DNA of 17,768 bases. It comes from Prolixibacteraceae bacterium (GTDB lineage: Bacteria > Bacteroidota > Bacteroidia > Bacteroidales > Prolixibacteraceae). This document shows, piece after piece, positions 7,083 to 15,240 of the stretch (within the stretch, counting starts at the first letter, position 1; each line of letters starts with the position of its first letter). Where the stretch lies: the NCBI GenBank assembly GCA_007116765.1, contig SKHV01000319.1:1-17768 (forward strand), in the 5' to 3' direction. The notes beneath the pieces were generated by a model. The model worked only from the letters and a program-made list of their open reading frames with translations, did not search any database and was not told where the DNA came from. The position numbers were made by a program, and so were the translations under genes.

Positions 7083-8255
7083 CTATTTAGCGTGGGCTGT
7101 GTTTATGCGTTTATTGAAAAGATAACGAAAAGCGTATATTAGTGTGATGATCATAAACGAAGTTTCGGCGGGTTGTGGCCACAGATGCATGGCCATTGCT
7201 ACTACCGCAATGATTGCGAATGCAGTCCATACCCATTTGCTTTGATTCCTCTTATTCACTAAGAATGAAAACAGAAATACTACCTGCGCCGGCAACAGCC
7301 ATAGTATATTGAGATTGTAATTAGTGGCTACATGGTCGGTGCCTACCCACATAAAAAAAAGAAACAATCCGGCCACCACCGCAATTGCATTAAGTGTAAT
7401 ATCAAGCCATTTGAAATATTTCCCGGTGCGTATTTCGCGATAGGTTACAAGAACAACGAGCAGCAGTAGTGCTCCAAAAAAAAGTGCAGGATCGCTTAGA
7501 ATATTGTAGGAAAAGTCGTGTTGCGATTCGAGTAAACGCCTCTCACCAATTACCAGCGGGTGTTTTTTGCCTTCGCTACTGATGCTTGCTTTGCCAAACT
7601 CGTGTTGCATATGCTCGGGCAGGTACATATAGTCAAATGGAGTGGCTCTTTTGTCGGATGCGAGACCCAAAATAAGGTTGATACCAAACTTTGTCCAGGG
7701 TGTATGTTCCAGATAGGGAAACAACAGTTGCCGGAAAGTGTATCCGGTATCGGTATCGTTGAAGTCGATTTCGCCGGTGGCAGCTTCAATTACTATGTCC
7801 CGGATGCGTGTAGCGCAGTTGTCATAGAAAAAATCGTATTGATAAAAGCGGTTTTCAGGCTGCAGGTTTTCTTCCAGTAATCTGAAAAGATTTTGTGTTT
7901 CATCAATTTTCAGGTTAAGGGTTTGAGCGCTTACGCCAATACCACGGTGTTGGTATTCGTTCAGAAAACGATTATTTGTGGTAACCGAAAGCATGTAGTC
8001 GAGTTTTCCACGAATGAATTTGACGTAAAAATTGGGCGTATTGAAATCGAAAGTGCCATAATTGTATAGGCGGTCGATGCCATTTGCAGGATCGCTAATC
8101 CAAAGTGCGCTGTGTCCAAAACCGGCATATAGCTCGGTGCCGGGCTCGCAGGTAAACATCACTGCTCTTGATTGCTCCGAGAGTTGTGGAACTTGTGCTT
8201 TTCCGGAAATACTGAACAACAAAATATACAGGATGCTTATAGTTATGATGCGCAT
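7083..8255 (-). CDS. DUF4105 membrane protein, Lnb-like (putative lipoprotein N-acyltransferase)
   Basis: A 390-residue protein. A signal peptide (1 to about 20) leads into a periplasmic DUF4105 domain (about 30-240) with GFGHSALWI (His48), YNYGTFDF, NFYVKFIRGKLDYML and DNCATRIRD (Cys147). The His and Cys are candidate catalytic residues in a papain/NlpC-like arrangement. Four to five hydrophobic helices fill residues about 260-385. DUF4105 proteins of Bacteroides have been reported as Lnb, the enzyme that adds the N-terminal acyl chain to lipoproteins in a phylum lacking classical Lnt. Whether this one is the true orthologue or a paralogue cannot be told here. It is divergent from the DUF2279 gene with 94 bp between them. 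Confidence 0.85.
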   Translation of the reverse strand: MRIITISILYILLFSISGKAQVPQLSEQSRAVMFTCEPGTELYAGFGHSALWISDPANGIDRLYNYGTFDFNTPNFYVKFIRGKLDYMLSVTTNNRFLNEYQHRGIGVSAQTLNLKIDETQNLFRLLEENLQPENRFYQYDFFYDNCATRIRDIVIEAATGEIDFNDTDTGYTFRQLLFPYLEHTPWTKFGINLILGLASDKRATPFDYMYLPEHMQHEFGKASISSEGKKHPLVIGERRLLESQHDFSYNILSDPALFFGALLLLVVLVTYREIRTGKYFKWLDITLNAIAVVAGLFLFFMWVGTDHVATNYNLNILWLLPAQVVFLFSFLVNKRNQSKWVWTAFAIIAVVAMAMHLWPQPAETSFMIITLIYAFRYLFNKRINTAHAK

Positions 8256-8349
8256 TTTATTTACTTTTAAATTATAATTGCGAATATAAGAGCAATTTTG
8301 ATACTAAAAAAATGCTTTTATTTCTTCATTTATTACTAATTTGCATTGA

Positions 8350-9276
8350 ATGAAAACACCACTATCTATACTTCTTTTATCTCTCCTTCAGTTCTTTCTT
8401 GTTTTTCAAGTACCGGCAACTGAACCTGATGACACACTTAGCATTCGAACCAATGTAGACAAATCGATGCTGACAACTGCCATCGTTACTCAATCAGCAG
8501 TTTATATTGGCGGAATATCGTATCTCAGTTTTGTGTGGTACAAGGATCAAGAACGAGTACCCTTCCATTTTTACAACGATAATGCAGGATACCTCCAAAT
8601 GGACAAGTTTGGGCATGCATATGCCGCGTATTTCGAAAGCTATGTGTGTTACAACTGGTTGCGAAAAGCAGGTGTGCCTAAAAACAAGGCTTTGTTGTAC
8701 GGGGGTACTATGGGATTGGTTTTACAAACACCAATTGAAATATTTGACGGAATGTACGAAGGGTGGGGCTTTTCGTGGGGCGATATGCTAGCTAATGCTG
8801 CAGGTTCTGCACTGCTAATAACTCAAGAATTGCTTTTTGATGAGCAGATTATTCGGCATAAATTCAGCTTTTCGAAATCGGAATATTTCGACCAGGCTAA
8901 TGGGTACCTTGGAAAAACAGTTTTTGAAAGTTTCTTTTACGACTACAACAGCCACACTCATTGGTTCTCTGTTAATGCGAACCGTTTTTTCATGAAGGAT
9001 AAACTACCGTCGTGGATAAATGTCTCGTTGGGCTACAGTGCAAACGGCATGCTAGGCGAGTTTGAAAACAGACAGTTCTATCGTGGTGTACGCTTGCCCG
9101 AGGTTGACCGTACCCGCCAGTTTTTGTTTTCACTTGATGTTGATTGGGAAAAAATCCCAACTAATTCTCGTTTTCTCAGAGGAGTTTTTAAAGGGCTTAA
9201 TTTCGTTAAACTTCCATTTCCTGCCATTGAAATGAATTCACAAGGAAAAATGAGGGGATACTGGATTTATTTTTAG
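8350..9276 (+). CDS. DUF2279 family membrane-associated protein
   Basis: A 308-residue protein with a signal peptide or anchor (residues 1-24). A hydrophobic segment at about 40-60 is followed by MDKFGHAYAAYFES, the DUF2279 hallmark (D-K-x-x-H), and then two more hydrophobic segments (GGTMGLVLQTPIEIFDG and MLANAAGSALLITQELLF). The C-terminal 130 residues are polar and probably periplasmic. The function of the family is unknown; it includes YfiM-like periplasmic proteins. Start at 8350 gives a normal signal sequence. It may share regulatory DNA with the divergent DUF4105 gene. Confidence 0.8.
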   Translation: MKTPLSILLLSLLQFFLVFQVPATEPDDTLSIRTNVDKSMLTTAIVTQSAVYIGGISYLSFVWYKDQERVPFHFYNDNAGYLQMDKFGHAYAAYFESYVCYNWLRKAGVPKNKALLYGGTMGLVLQTPIEIFDGMYEGWGFSWGDMLANAAGSALLITQELLFDEQIIRHKFSFSKSEYFDQANGYLGKTVFESFFYDYNSHTHWFSVNANRFFMKDKLPSWINVSLGYSANGMLGEFENRQFYRGVRLPEVDRTRQFLFSLDVDWEKIPTNSRFLRGVFKGLNFVKLPFPAIEMNSQGKMRGYWIYF

Positions 9277-9313
9277 AATATTGAAGTAGCTTTAGAAAAA
9301 AAACATTATAAAA

Positions 9314-9404
9314 CCACGAAGGCACAAATCACGAAGACAACACAAAGCATAATATGCATATAATGTTTTTTGTGAAATATTAGAGCGCCTTTGAGCCTTC
9401 GTGG
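9314..9404. repeat. CCACGAAGGC inverted-repeat element
   Basis: CCACGAAGGCACAAA at 9314-9328 and its inverted copy TTTGAGCCTTCGTGG at 9390-9404 match at 14 of 15 positions, with 61 bp between them. An ATATGCATAT palindrome lies at the centre near 9352-9361. It shares the arms and an internal GACAACACAAAG word with the inner part of the element at 188-343. It sits between the convergent ends of the DUF2279 gene and asnB, where it may act as a bidirectional terminator or be a mobile non-autonomous repeat. Confidence 0.75.
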
Positions 9405-9440
9405 CATTTTTTAATTTACAGCTATTGAAAACAACCTTGT

Positions 9441-11117
9441 TTATTTCTTAAAAACTGTTCCTTTCTCATGTACGTTTGTCACGGCACGCCCCGAGGGGTC
9501 GGCATTGTTTTGGAACGAAACATCCCATGCCAATGCATCGGCAGTGCTGCAGGCAATTGATTTTACCGAAGGAACACAGGCTGCAGCTTCGGAGCTGGGA
9601 AAGTGTTCTTCAAAAATTGAACGGTAATGATATTCTTCTTTCGATAAAGGAGTATTTACCGGAAAACGGAATTTTGCATTTTCCATCATTTCATCGCTTA
9701 CTTTGTCTTTGGCAATTTGTTTAAGCGTATCAATCCAGCCGTAGCCCACTCCATCGGAGAATTGTTCTTTTTGACGCCATGCCACGCTTTCGGGCATCAC
9801 ATCTTCAAAAGCTTTGCGTAACACCCATTTTTCCATTTTACCGGGACCGGCCATTTTGTCTTTCGGGTTAAGGCGCATGGCCACATCAATAAATTCTTTG
9901 TCGAGGAAAGGTACACGCCCTTCAACACCCCATGCGGCAAGCGATTTGTTGGCACGCAAGCAGTCGTAAAGATTCAACTTGCTAACCTTACGGAGGGTTT
10001 CTTTGTGGAATTCCTCGGGGTTTGGTGCCTTGTGGAAATAAAGGTAGCCGCCAAAAATTTCATCGGCACCTTCGCCGGTAAGCACCATTTTTATGCCCAT
10101 CGATTTAATTACCCTTGAAATCATGTACATTGGAGTTGAAGCCCTTACGGTAGTTACGTCGTAGGTTTCGATATGATAAATTACATCGCGTATTGCATCG
10201 AGTCCTTCCTGTATGGTGTAATTAATTTCGTGGTGAATTGTGCCTATATGGTCGGCTACTTTACGGGCAGCGGCCAAGTCGGGTGAGCCATCAAGGCCAA
10301 TCACGAAAGAGTGTAGCTGAGGCCACCATGCATCCTTTTGGTCTTCATCTTCGATACGTTTAGCCGAGAATTTTTTTGCCAGTGCCGAAGTAATGGATGA
10401 ATCGAGCCCGCCTGATAAAAGCACACCATAAGGCACGTCGGACATGAGCTGACGATGTACTGCATCTTCAAGTGCTTTTTTGAGGTCTTCGATACTTGTG
10501 GGATTGTCTTTCACGTTTTCGTAGTCCATCCAGTCGCGTGTGTACCAACTTTTTATTTCACCGTCTTTGCTGTACAAATAACTGGCGGGAGGAAACTCCT
10601 GTATTTTAGTACATACGCCTTCCAAAGCCTTTAATTCCGAAGCTACATAAAAGTTTCCATGCTTGTCCCAACCCATGTACAATGGAATTATGCCTATATG
10701 GTCGCGGCCAATAAGATATGCATCTTCCACTTCATCATATAAACAAAAAGCAAAAATCCCATTCATGTCGTCGAGGAATTTTTCCTTTTTCTCCTGGTAA
10801 AGTGCAAGTATTACCTCGCAGTCCGATTTGGTTTGATACTCGTACACATCCTGTGTTTGTTCGCGTAAGGTTTTGTGGTTGTAGATTTCGCCATTCACGC
10901 CCAGTATCAGTTTTTTGTCTTTACTGTATAGCGGTTGTCCGCCCGAAGCGGGATCGACAATTGATAAGCGCTCATGAGCTATAACGGCTTTTTCACCACA
11001 GTATATTCCCGACCAATCGGGTCCGCGGTGACGGATTTTTTTTGACTGTTTTAATACTTGCTGTCGGAGACTAGCTGCCTCTACCTTTAAATCGAATACT
11101 CCTACAATTCCGCACAT
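9441..11117 (-). CDS. asnB: Asparagine synthetase B (glutamine-hydrolysing)
   Basis: Converts aspartate, glutamine and ATP into asparagine in the cytoplasm. The 558-residue protein has the class II glutamine amidotransferase domain first, with Cys2 as nucleophile after Met removal, HRGPD at 30-34, ERLSIVDP at 49-56 and NGEIYNH at 75-81. The synthetase domain follows with the ATP pyrophosphatase loop SGGLDSS at 235-241 and GEGADEIFGGY further on. The length fits the E. coli AsnB class (554). The start is fixed by the required MCGI. Its 174-bp upstream gap separates it from the DUF2784 gene on the same strand; I see no strong promoter box there. Confidence 0.97.
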   Translation of the reverse strand: MCGIVGVFDLKVEAASLRQQVLKQSKKIRHRGPDWSGIYCGEKAVIAHERLSIVDPASGGQPLYSKDKKLILGVNGEIYNHKTLREQTQDVYEYQTKSDCEVILALYQEKKEKFLDDMNGIFAFCLYDEVEDAYLIGRDHIGIIPLYMGWDKHGNFYVASELKALEGVCTKIQEFPPASYLYSKDGEIKSWYTRDWMDYENVKDNPTSIEDLKKALEDAVHRQLMSDVPYGVLLSGGLDSSITSALAKKFSAKRIEDEDQKDAWWPQLHSFVIGLDGSPDLAAARKVADHIGTIHHEINYTIQEGLDAIRDVIYHIETYDVTTVRASTPMYMISRVIKSMGIKMVLTGEGADEIFGGYLYFHKAPNPEEFHKETLRKVSKLNLYDCLRANKSLAAWGVEGRVPFLDKEFIDVAMRLNPKDKMAGPGKMEKWVLRKAFEDVMPESVAWRQKEQFSDGVGYGWIDTLKQIAKDKVSDEMMENAKFRFPVNTPLSKEEYHYRSIFEEHFPSSEAAACVPSVKSIACSTADALAWDVSFQNNADPSGRAVTNVHEKGTVFKK

Positions 11118-11248
11118 ATATCTTTGTTTTTTCAGTTATTTACTTCTTTATTCTTGAATTATGATGCAATAATAATCATAATGACACAATAAAAGCATAA
11201 AATGTTTCAAAAAATCAGTTTTTTATTAGAAAATTAACTTTTGGGATG

Positions 11249-11292
11249 TGAGAAGTGAGCTTTGAGTAATGAGTATTGAGATGACTATTGAC
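11249..11292. repeat. Seven-base periodic TGAG/TGAC direct repeats
   Basis: TGAG occurs at 11249, 11256, 11263, 11270 and 11277, exactly every 7 bases. Two TGAC words follow at 11282 and 11289, again 7 apart. The run abuts the stop codon of the DUF2784 gene and lies about 130-175 bp upstream of the asnB start. It may be a short simple-sequence repeat, or a row of protein-binding sites; the sequence does not decide. Confidence 0.6.
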
Positions 11293-11690
11293 TAATATGT
11301 CTGCTGCATTTTTTTCTTCCATAATTTATACCACGCAATTGCATTTAGGACAAGTGATATCATTAATGCAGTTACTAACAACCACAAAGTAAGAGAATCG
11401 ATGAGTATGGAATCAAAATCGAAACCGGTAATACGGTCGGCCAGATATTTCACATACGATGAAGGCATATTGCGTTCACCAAGTTTATGCAAAACATCAA
11501 AATGCCAGTCGGTGAGCGGACAATAGCCGGGAGTATTGTAAAAGTACCCCAAAACAGTCCACGAAGCAGCAGTAAGCATTAGGGTTACAAGGTTCGCAAG
11601 CCTTGTACGTTTCCATATCCATCCAAACAAATTGAAAAAGATAAGGGCTGTATGGAATACAACAAAAAATATGTCAGCAATCTTGAGCAT
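11292..11690 (-). CDS. DUF2784 family small membrane protein
   Basis: A 132-residue integral membrane protein with about four hydrophobic helices (about 5-24, 32-50, 96-118 and a weaker one). A conserved polar stretch between helices 2 and 3 includes PGYCPLTDWHFDVL; the CPLT motif with flanking acidic and aromatic residues is the mark of DUF2784. The function is unknown. The basic C-terminal tail KLWKKKMQQ is likely cytoplasmic. It is divergent from the DUF6787-hemH pair, with 81 bp between start codons. Confidence 0.8.
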   Translation of the reverse strand: MLKIADIFFVVFHTALIFFNLFGWIWKRTRLANLVTLMLTAASWTVLGYFYNTPGYCPLTDWHFDVLHKLGERNMPSSYVKYLADRITGFDFDSILIDSLTLWLLVTALMISLVLNAIAWYKLWKKKMQQTY

Positions 11691-11718
11691 TAGTCAAAAT
11701 TAAAAAATCACTTCAACA

Positions 11719-11753
11719 TTTGCAGGGGTTTTTTGTTAGTTTCGGTACTTTTG
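11719..11753 (+). promoter_or_regulatory. Bacteroidota-type promoter for the DUF6787-hemH pair
   Basis: TTTG at 11719-11722 and TACTTTTG at 11746-11753 are 23 bp apart and match the TTTG/TAnnTTTG pattern. Transcription would begin near 11760, so an in-frame TTG at 11733 cannot be the start codon. ATG 11772 is supported. Confidence 0.6.
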
Positions 11754-11771
11754 TACTTCAATTATTTACAG

Positions 11772-12086
11772 ATGATGAAAAGATTTAAAGAGAAGTGGAA
11801 TATTGAATCGAACTGGCAACTTGCGCTGATTCTAATTGTATTTTCAGTTACTGGCAGCGCAGCTTTAGTAGTACGCAAGCTGGTTTTCGGGTGGATAGGC
11901 GTTACTCCTGAAACAGAATGGTGGATTAGAGTACCATTATATATCGCCATATTATTTCCGGCTTATCAAATATTGCTTTTAATTGTAGGGACTACCTTTG
12001 GTCAATTCAGGTTTTTCTATGCTTTTCAGAAGAAAAGTATGGGTTTTATGTGCCGTAAAAGAAAAAATTCGGATATTGAGGCTTGA
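11772..12086 (+). CDS. Small membrane protein, DUF6787-like, upstream of hemH
   Basis: A 104-residue protein (103 if the next codon, ATG 11775, is used) with two strong hydrophobic helices, at about 13-35 and 53-77. The amphipathic N-terminus is MKRFKEKWNIESNWQL; the C-terminal part FGQFRFFYAFQKKSMGF is basic and aromatic. The NWQL start, the ITG/VTGSAA helix and the FGQF-x-FF ending match a small Bacteroidota family usually annotated DUF6787. The function is unknown. It ends 10 bp before hemH, so the two are almost certainly cotranscribed. Confidence 0.75.
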   Translation: MMKRFKEKWNIESNWQLALILIVFSVTGSAALVVRKLVFGWIGVTPETEWWIRVPLYIAILFPAYQILLLIVGTTFGQFRFFYAFQKKSMGFMCRKRKNSDIEA

Positions 12087-12096
12087 TAAATAAAAA

Positions 12097-13095
12097 ATGA
12101 ACAAGAAAGCCATCTTGCTTGTCAATACAGGCACACCCGATGCACCCACAGTAAAGGAGGTCAGGAAGTATCTGTTTCATTTTCTGAACGACCCCCGGGT
12201 AATTGATCTTCCATGGCTTACCCGCAAATTACTGGTGAATCTGATTATTGTTCCTTTCAGGTCGCCAAAATCAGCCGGGCTTTATCGCAAAATATGGACA
12301 CGCGAAGGCTCGCCCCTGCTTCTTCACACACTTACACTCAGAGACAAGCTACAAACAAAACTTGCAGAAAATTTTGATGTATTTGTAGCTATGCGCTACG
12401 GTAACCCTTCAATAAAGAAAGCCATTGATGAAATAGGCAGGAGTAATTACAGAGAACTGATTGTGGTGCCGCTTTTCCCTCAATATGCCTCATCCACCAC
12501 GGGTTCAATAGTTGATGCTGTAAAATGCGAAGCTGAAAAATGCAAACTGGAAGTGCGTTTTGTTGAGCAGTTTTACAAGCACCCGGCCTTTATAAATGCT
12601 TTTGCTTCAAAAATAGAGGTTTACAAACCGGCTGTTTATGACCATGTGGTATTTAGCTACCACGGTCTGCCCAACAGGCATCTCGACAAAAGCCATCCCG
12701 GAATTTCACATAAAAACTGCACTTGCGAACACCGGATGCCAACACACGGTTCGCATTGCTACAAAGCCACATGCTACGAAACCACTCGCTTGCTGGCTCT
12801 GAAGCTTGGCTTAAAACCCGAAAATTACACCGTAGCTTTTCAGTCGCGCCTCTCGAATAACTGGATGACCCCTTTTACCGACCACGTACTGAAAGATCTT
12901 GCCCAAAAAGGCGTAAAAAAAGTACTCGTTACGGCACCTGCCTTTGTAGCCGACTGCCTCGAAACCACACTTGAGCTGGGCGTAGAGTACCGTGAACTGT
13001 TTATCCAAAGCGGAGGAACAGAGTTATGCCTTGTTGAAAGCCTTAATGCCGATGACAAATGGGTTAAAGCGCTTGCGGAGATCATTATAACTTAA
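12097..13095 (+). CDS. hemH: Ferrochelatase with an internal four-cysteine segment
   Basis: Inserts ferrous iron into protoporphyrin IX as the last step of heme synthesis. The 332-residue protein opens with the family AILLVNTGTPDAP. It has the metal-binding FSYHGLPNRHLDK (His189), the FQSRLSNNWMTPFTD motif, and PAFVADCLETTLEL, which carries the second conserved catalytic acidic residue. Cysteines 208, 210, 221 and 226 form a C-x-C-x10-C-x4-C cluster within 19 residues. A ferrochelatase group that includes Myxococcus xanthus HemH holds a [2Fe-2S] cluster on four cysteines in such an internal segment of about 20 residues. The gene follows a small membrane protein gene and ends 6 bp from the convergent TonB receptor gene. 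Confidence 0.95.
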   Translation: MNKKAILLVNTGTPDAPTVKEVRKYLFHFLNDPRVIDLPWLTRKLLVNLIIVPFRSPKSAGLYRKIWTREGSPLLLHTLTLRDKLQTKLAENFDVFVAMRYGNPSIKKAIDEIGRSNYRELIVVPLFPQYASSTTGSIVDAVKCEAEKCKLEVRFVEQFYKHPAFINAFASKIEVYKPAVYDHVVFSYHGLPNRHLDKSHPGISHKNCTCEHRMPTHGSHCYKATCYETTRLLALKLGLKPENYTVAFQSRLSNNWMTPFTDHVLKDLAQKGVKKVLVTAPAFVADCLETTLELGVEYRELFIQSGGTELCLVESLNADDKWVKALAEIIIT

Positions 13096-13101
13096 TACCT
13101 A

Positions 13102-15150
13102 CTAAAAACTAATCCCAATACCCACATACATATTGCGGGGCTGTCCGGGATAATAATATCTGCGGGGAGTGGAACCAAATCCGGGCGCATTAGGCAATAC
13201 CATTGACACATAATGTGCATCGAAAATATTATTAACTCCACCGTTTATGCGAATTGCAAAATCACCTGAAACTACGAGCTTATGACTAATTTTCAGGTTA
13301 CTCACAGTATATCCCTCCACATCGAGATCGTTGGCATCGGTAAGATATTGCGATCCGCTAACGCGGGTATTGAAATAAAATTGAAATCCATCGAAAGGCA
13401 GCCACTCCAGACCAAAAGTTAAGGCAGAAGCTGGAATGCCCGGCAAATAATTCCCCGAATGGTCAATCTCGTTGTCGATAAAATCTACAAAAACATTACG
13501 CGATAGGTTAAGCGATGCGTCCAGCCTCAACTGTCCCGGAAAGTGCCTTCCCGAGAACAACTGATAGGCACTTTGCAGCTCCACACCCGAATGATTACTG
13601 CGTCCGGCGTTTATACCCGTAAACACTTCTTCCGAAATACGCTTAGTGACAAGTAGATTTCTGATCGCGATGTGATACACCACTGCATCGACAAACAGGC
13701 GATTATCGAAACCTGTATAACGCAGTCCTGCTTCGTACATCCAGCCCTGTTCCGGTTTTATATCGGGGTTTTTATCGCCTTCGGGCAGCAGGGTTTCTTC
13801 GAGCGAGGGCGATGAAAACCCGTGACCCAACGAAGCATACAGTCTGGTACTGCCACTTAATTCATAATTTGCCCCCAGTCGTGGCGACACAATTACAGGA
13901 AAGCTAAACGCATCGGCATCGTTCAATAAGCCACTGTAGCGGTAGCTTAGCCGGTTAATATTTAGTCCGGTCGAAAGCAGCAACTTATCACTGACCTGAT
14001 AATTAGCCATAGCAAAAACATTCCCGAAGGAACGAGTTTCATCAATGTCGTTCACCGTGCTTTCGCTATCCCCTTGGGGCAAAAAGGTGCGCCAATGATG
14101 CTTTTCGGTATACAATTCCACCCCGGCTACTGCTCCTAGGCGGTCTTTTTGGTAGTGCAGTTGGTTGCGTATTCCATAACTCACCGACTGCTCTTCGAGG
14201 TGATTAAATGGCCTTAACTCAAACTCGTCGCGGTAGGCTACAAATAAAGTAGCATTGTTCGAAAAATTCTCGTTAAGTCTTTGCCTCACACTCAGGCCGG
14301 CCAGCACTCGTTGCTGATTTTCATGCCCCTCAACAGCCAGCCAGTTGCTTGCAGCTCGGTGCGGCTCGTGGTCGTACATGTCGCGGTCAATTGAGCTTGG
14401 TATTTGGGCTTCGAGTTCCGAAAGTACTACTGTAAGCCCAATCAGTGTTTCATTGATTTGCTTATCGGCAGTAAGGTAAGCCGAGTTGCGGCTGTAGTTG
14501 TTGTTTTGCCTGTATCCTTCGGATTGGGTGCGATGAAACGATGCGGTAGCATGCCCGCCTTCATAACCCAATCCGGTAGCCAGGTTCAACTTACGGGTAT
14601 TGAACGAACCATATTTATAGGAAGCCATCACACTCTCATCGAGCTGAGCGGTACTCAACTTGATGGTGCCTCCCAGCCCCGAGCCGTATAATGCCGACGA
14701 GGGCCCCTTTATTACTTCAACACGTGCAAGCCGGTTCACATCAATGTCTTCGAGCAGGGTGACCCCATTCCCATCGGTTAAGGGTATATCATTCAAATAA
14801 GCTCTTATGCGATTGGTGGAATAAGGAGTCCGACTGCCAATTCCCCGAATTACTATACGATTGGTATTCAATGCCCCGCTGTGCAAGGTAATACCGGGCA
14901 CCGAATTCAATTGCTCGGTAATACTTATGTCGCTATAAGCCGATAACTGTTTACTTGTGAGTACCGAAATACTTCCCGGAATACTATTCAATTCGCCTCC
15001 AAGCATAGTAGCCGTAACATCGACACTTGCCAATTGTATGGTATCGGCCAATTTACTTTTTTCTACATTTTGTGCCTCAGCCCGGCCTACAAACAAAATG
15101 AAACTGAACAAAATAAAGGATACAAAAAAAAAGTGTTTTATATATGCCAT
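13102..15150 (-). CDS. TonB-dependent outer-membrane receptor (FecA/PqqU-like size class)
   Basis: A 682-residue receptor with a signal peptide (1-26, ending GRAEA). A TonB-box-like segment near IQLASVDVTAT is followed by a plug domain (about 45-155) with GIGSRTPYSTNRIRAYLNDIPLTDG and VEVIKGPSSALYGSGLGG. The barrel ends in YVGIGISF. It lacks the carboxypeptidase-like N-terminal domain of the receptor at 3029, so it belongs to the shorter siderophore/cofactor class. It lies 90 bp downstream of the cytochrome c/PQQ-dehydrogenase gene on the same strand and is probably cotranscribed. The ligand could be a siderophore, heme, or PQQ; the last would fit the neighbour. The convergent hemH end is only 6 bp away. 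Confidence 0.92.
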   Translation of the reverse strand: MAYIKHFFFVSFILFSFILFVGRAEAQNVEKSKLADTIQLASVDVTATMLGGELNSIPGSISVLTSKQLSAYSDISITEQLNSVPGITLHSGALNTNRIVIRGIGSRTPYSTNRIRAYLNDIPLTDGNGVTLLEDIDVNRLARVEVIKGPSSALYGSGLGGTIKLSTAQLDESVMASYKYGSFNTRKLNLATGLGYEGGHATASFHRTQSEGYRQNNNYSRNSAYLTADKQINETLIGLTVVLSELEAQIPSSIDRDMYDHEPHRAASNWLAVEGHENQQRVLAGLSVRQRLNENFSNNATLFVAYRDEFELRPFNHLEEQSVSYGIRNQLHYQKDRLGAVAGVELYTEKHHWRTFLPQGDSESTVNDIDETRSFGNVFAMANYQVSDKLLLSTGLNINRLSYRYSGLLNDADAFSFPVIVSPRLGANYELSGSTRLYASLGHGFSSPSLEETLLPEGDKNPDIKPEQGWMYEAGLRYTGFDNRLFVDAVVYHIAIRNLLVTKRISEEVFTGINAGRSNHSGVELQSAYQLFSGRHFPGQLRLDASLNLSRNVFVDFIDNEIDHSGNYLPGIPASALTFGLEWLPFDGFQFYFNTRVSGSQYLTDANDLDVEGYTVSNLKISHKLVVSGDFAIRINGGVNNIFDAHYVSMVLPNAPGFGSTPRRYYYPGQPRNMYVGIGISF

Positions 15151-15240
15151 AGCTTCTAATATGCATAAAATAATTAGGTGGAAAAAAAATATTTTATACC
15201 ACTCATAAATTAAAATCAGTGTACCAAACTAAATAAAAGT

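Noticed and set aside
11733..11771. TTG start for the small membrane protein upstream of hemH
   Set aside because: It lies upstream of and overlaps the likely -7 box TACTTTTG, so it would not be in the transcript.
15178..15202. AT-rich hairpin between the dehydrogenase and TonB receptor genes as a terminator
   Set aside because: The only GC pairs are the four-base GTGG/CCAC ends, and the T-run lies inside the loop rather than after the stem.
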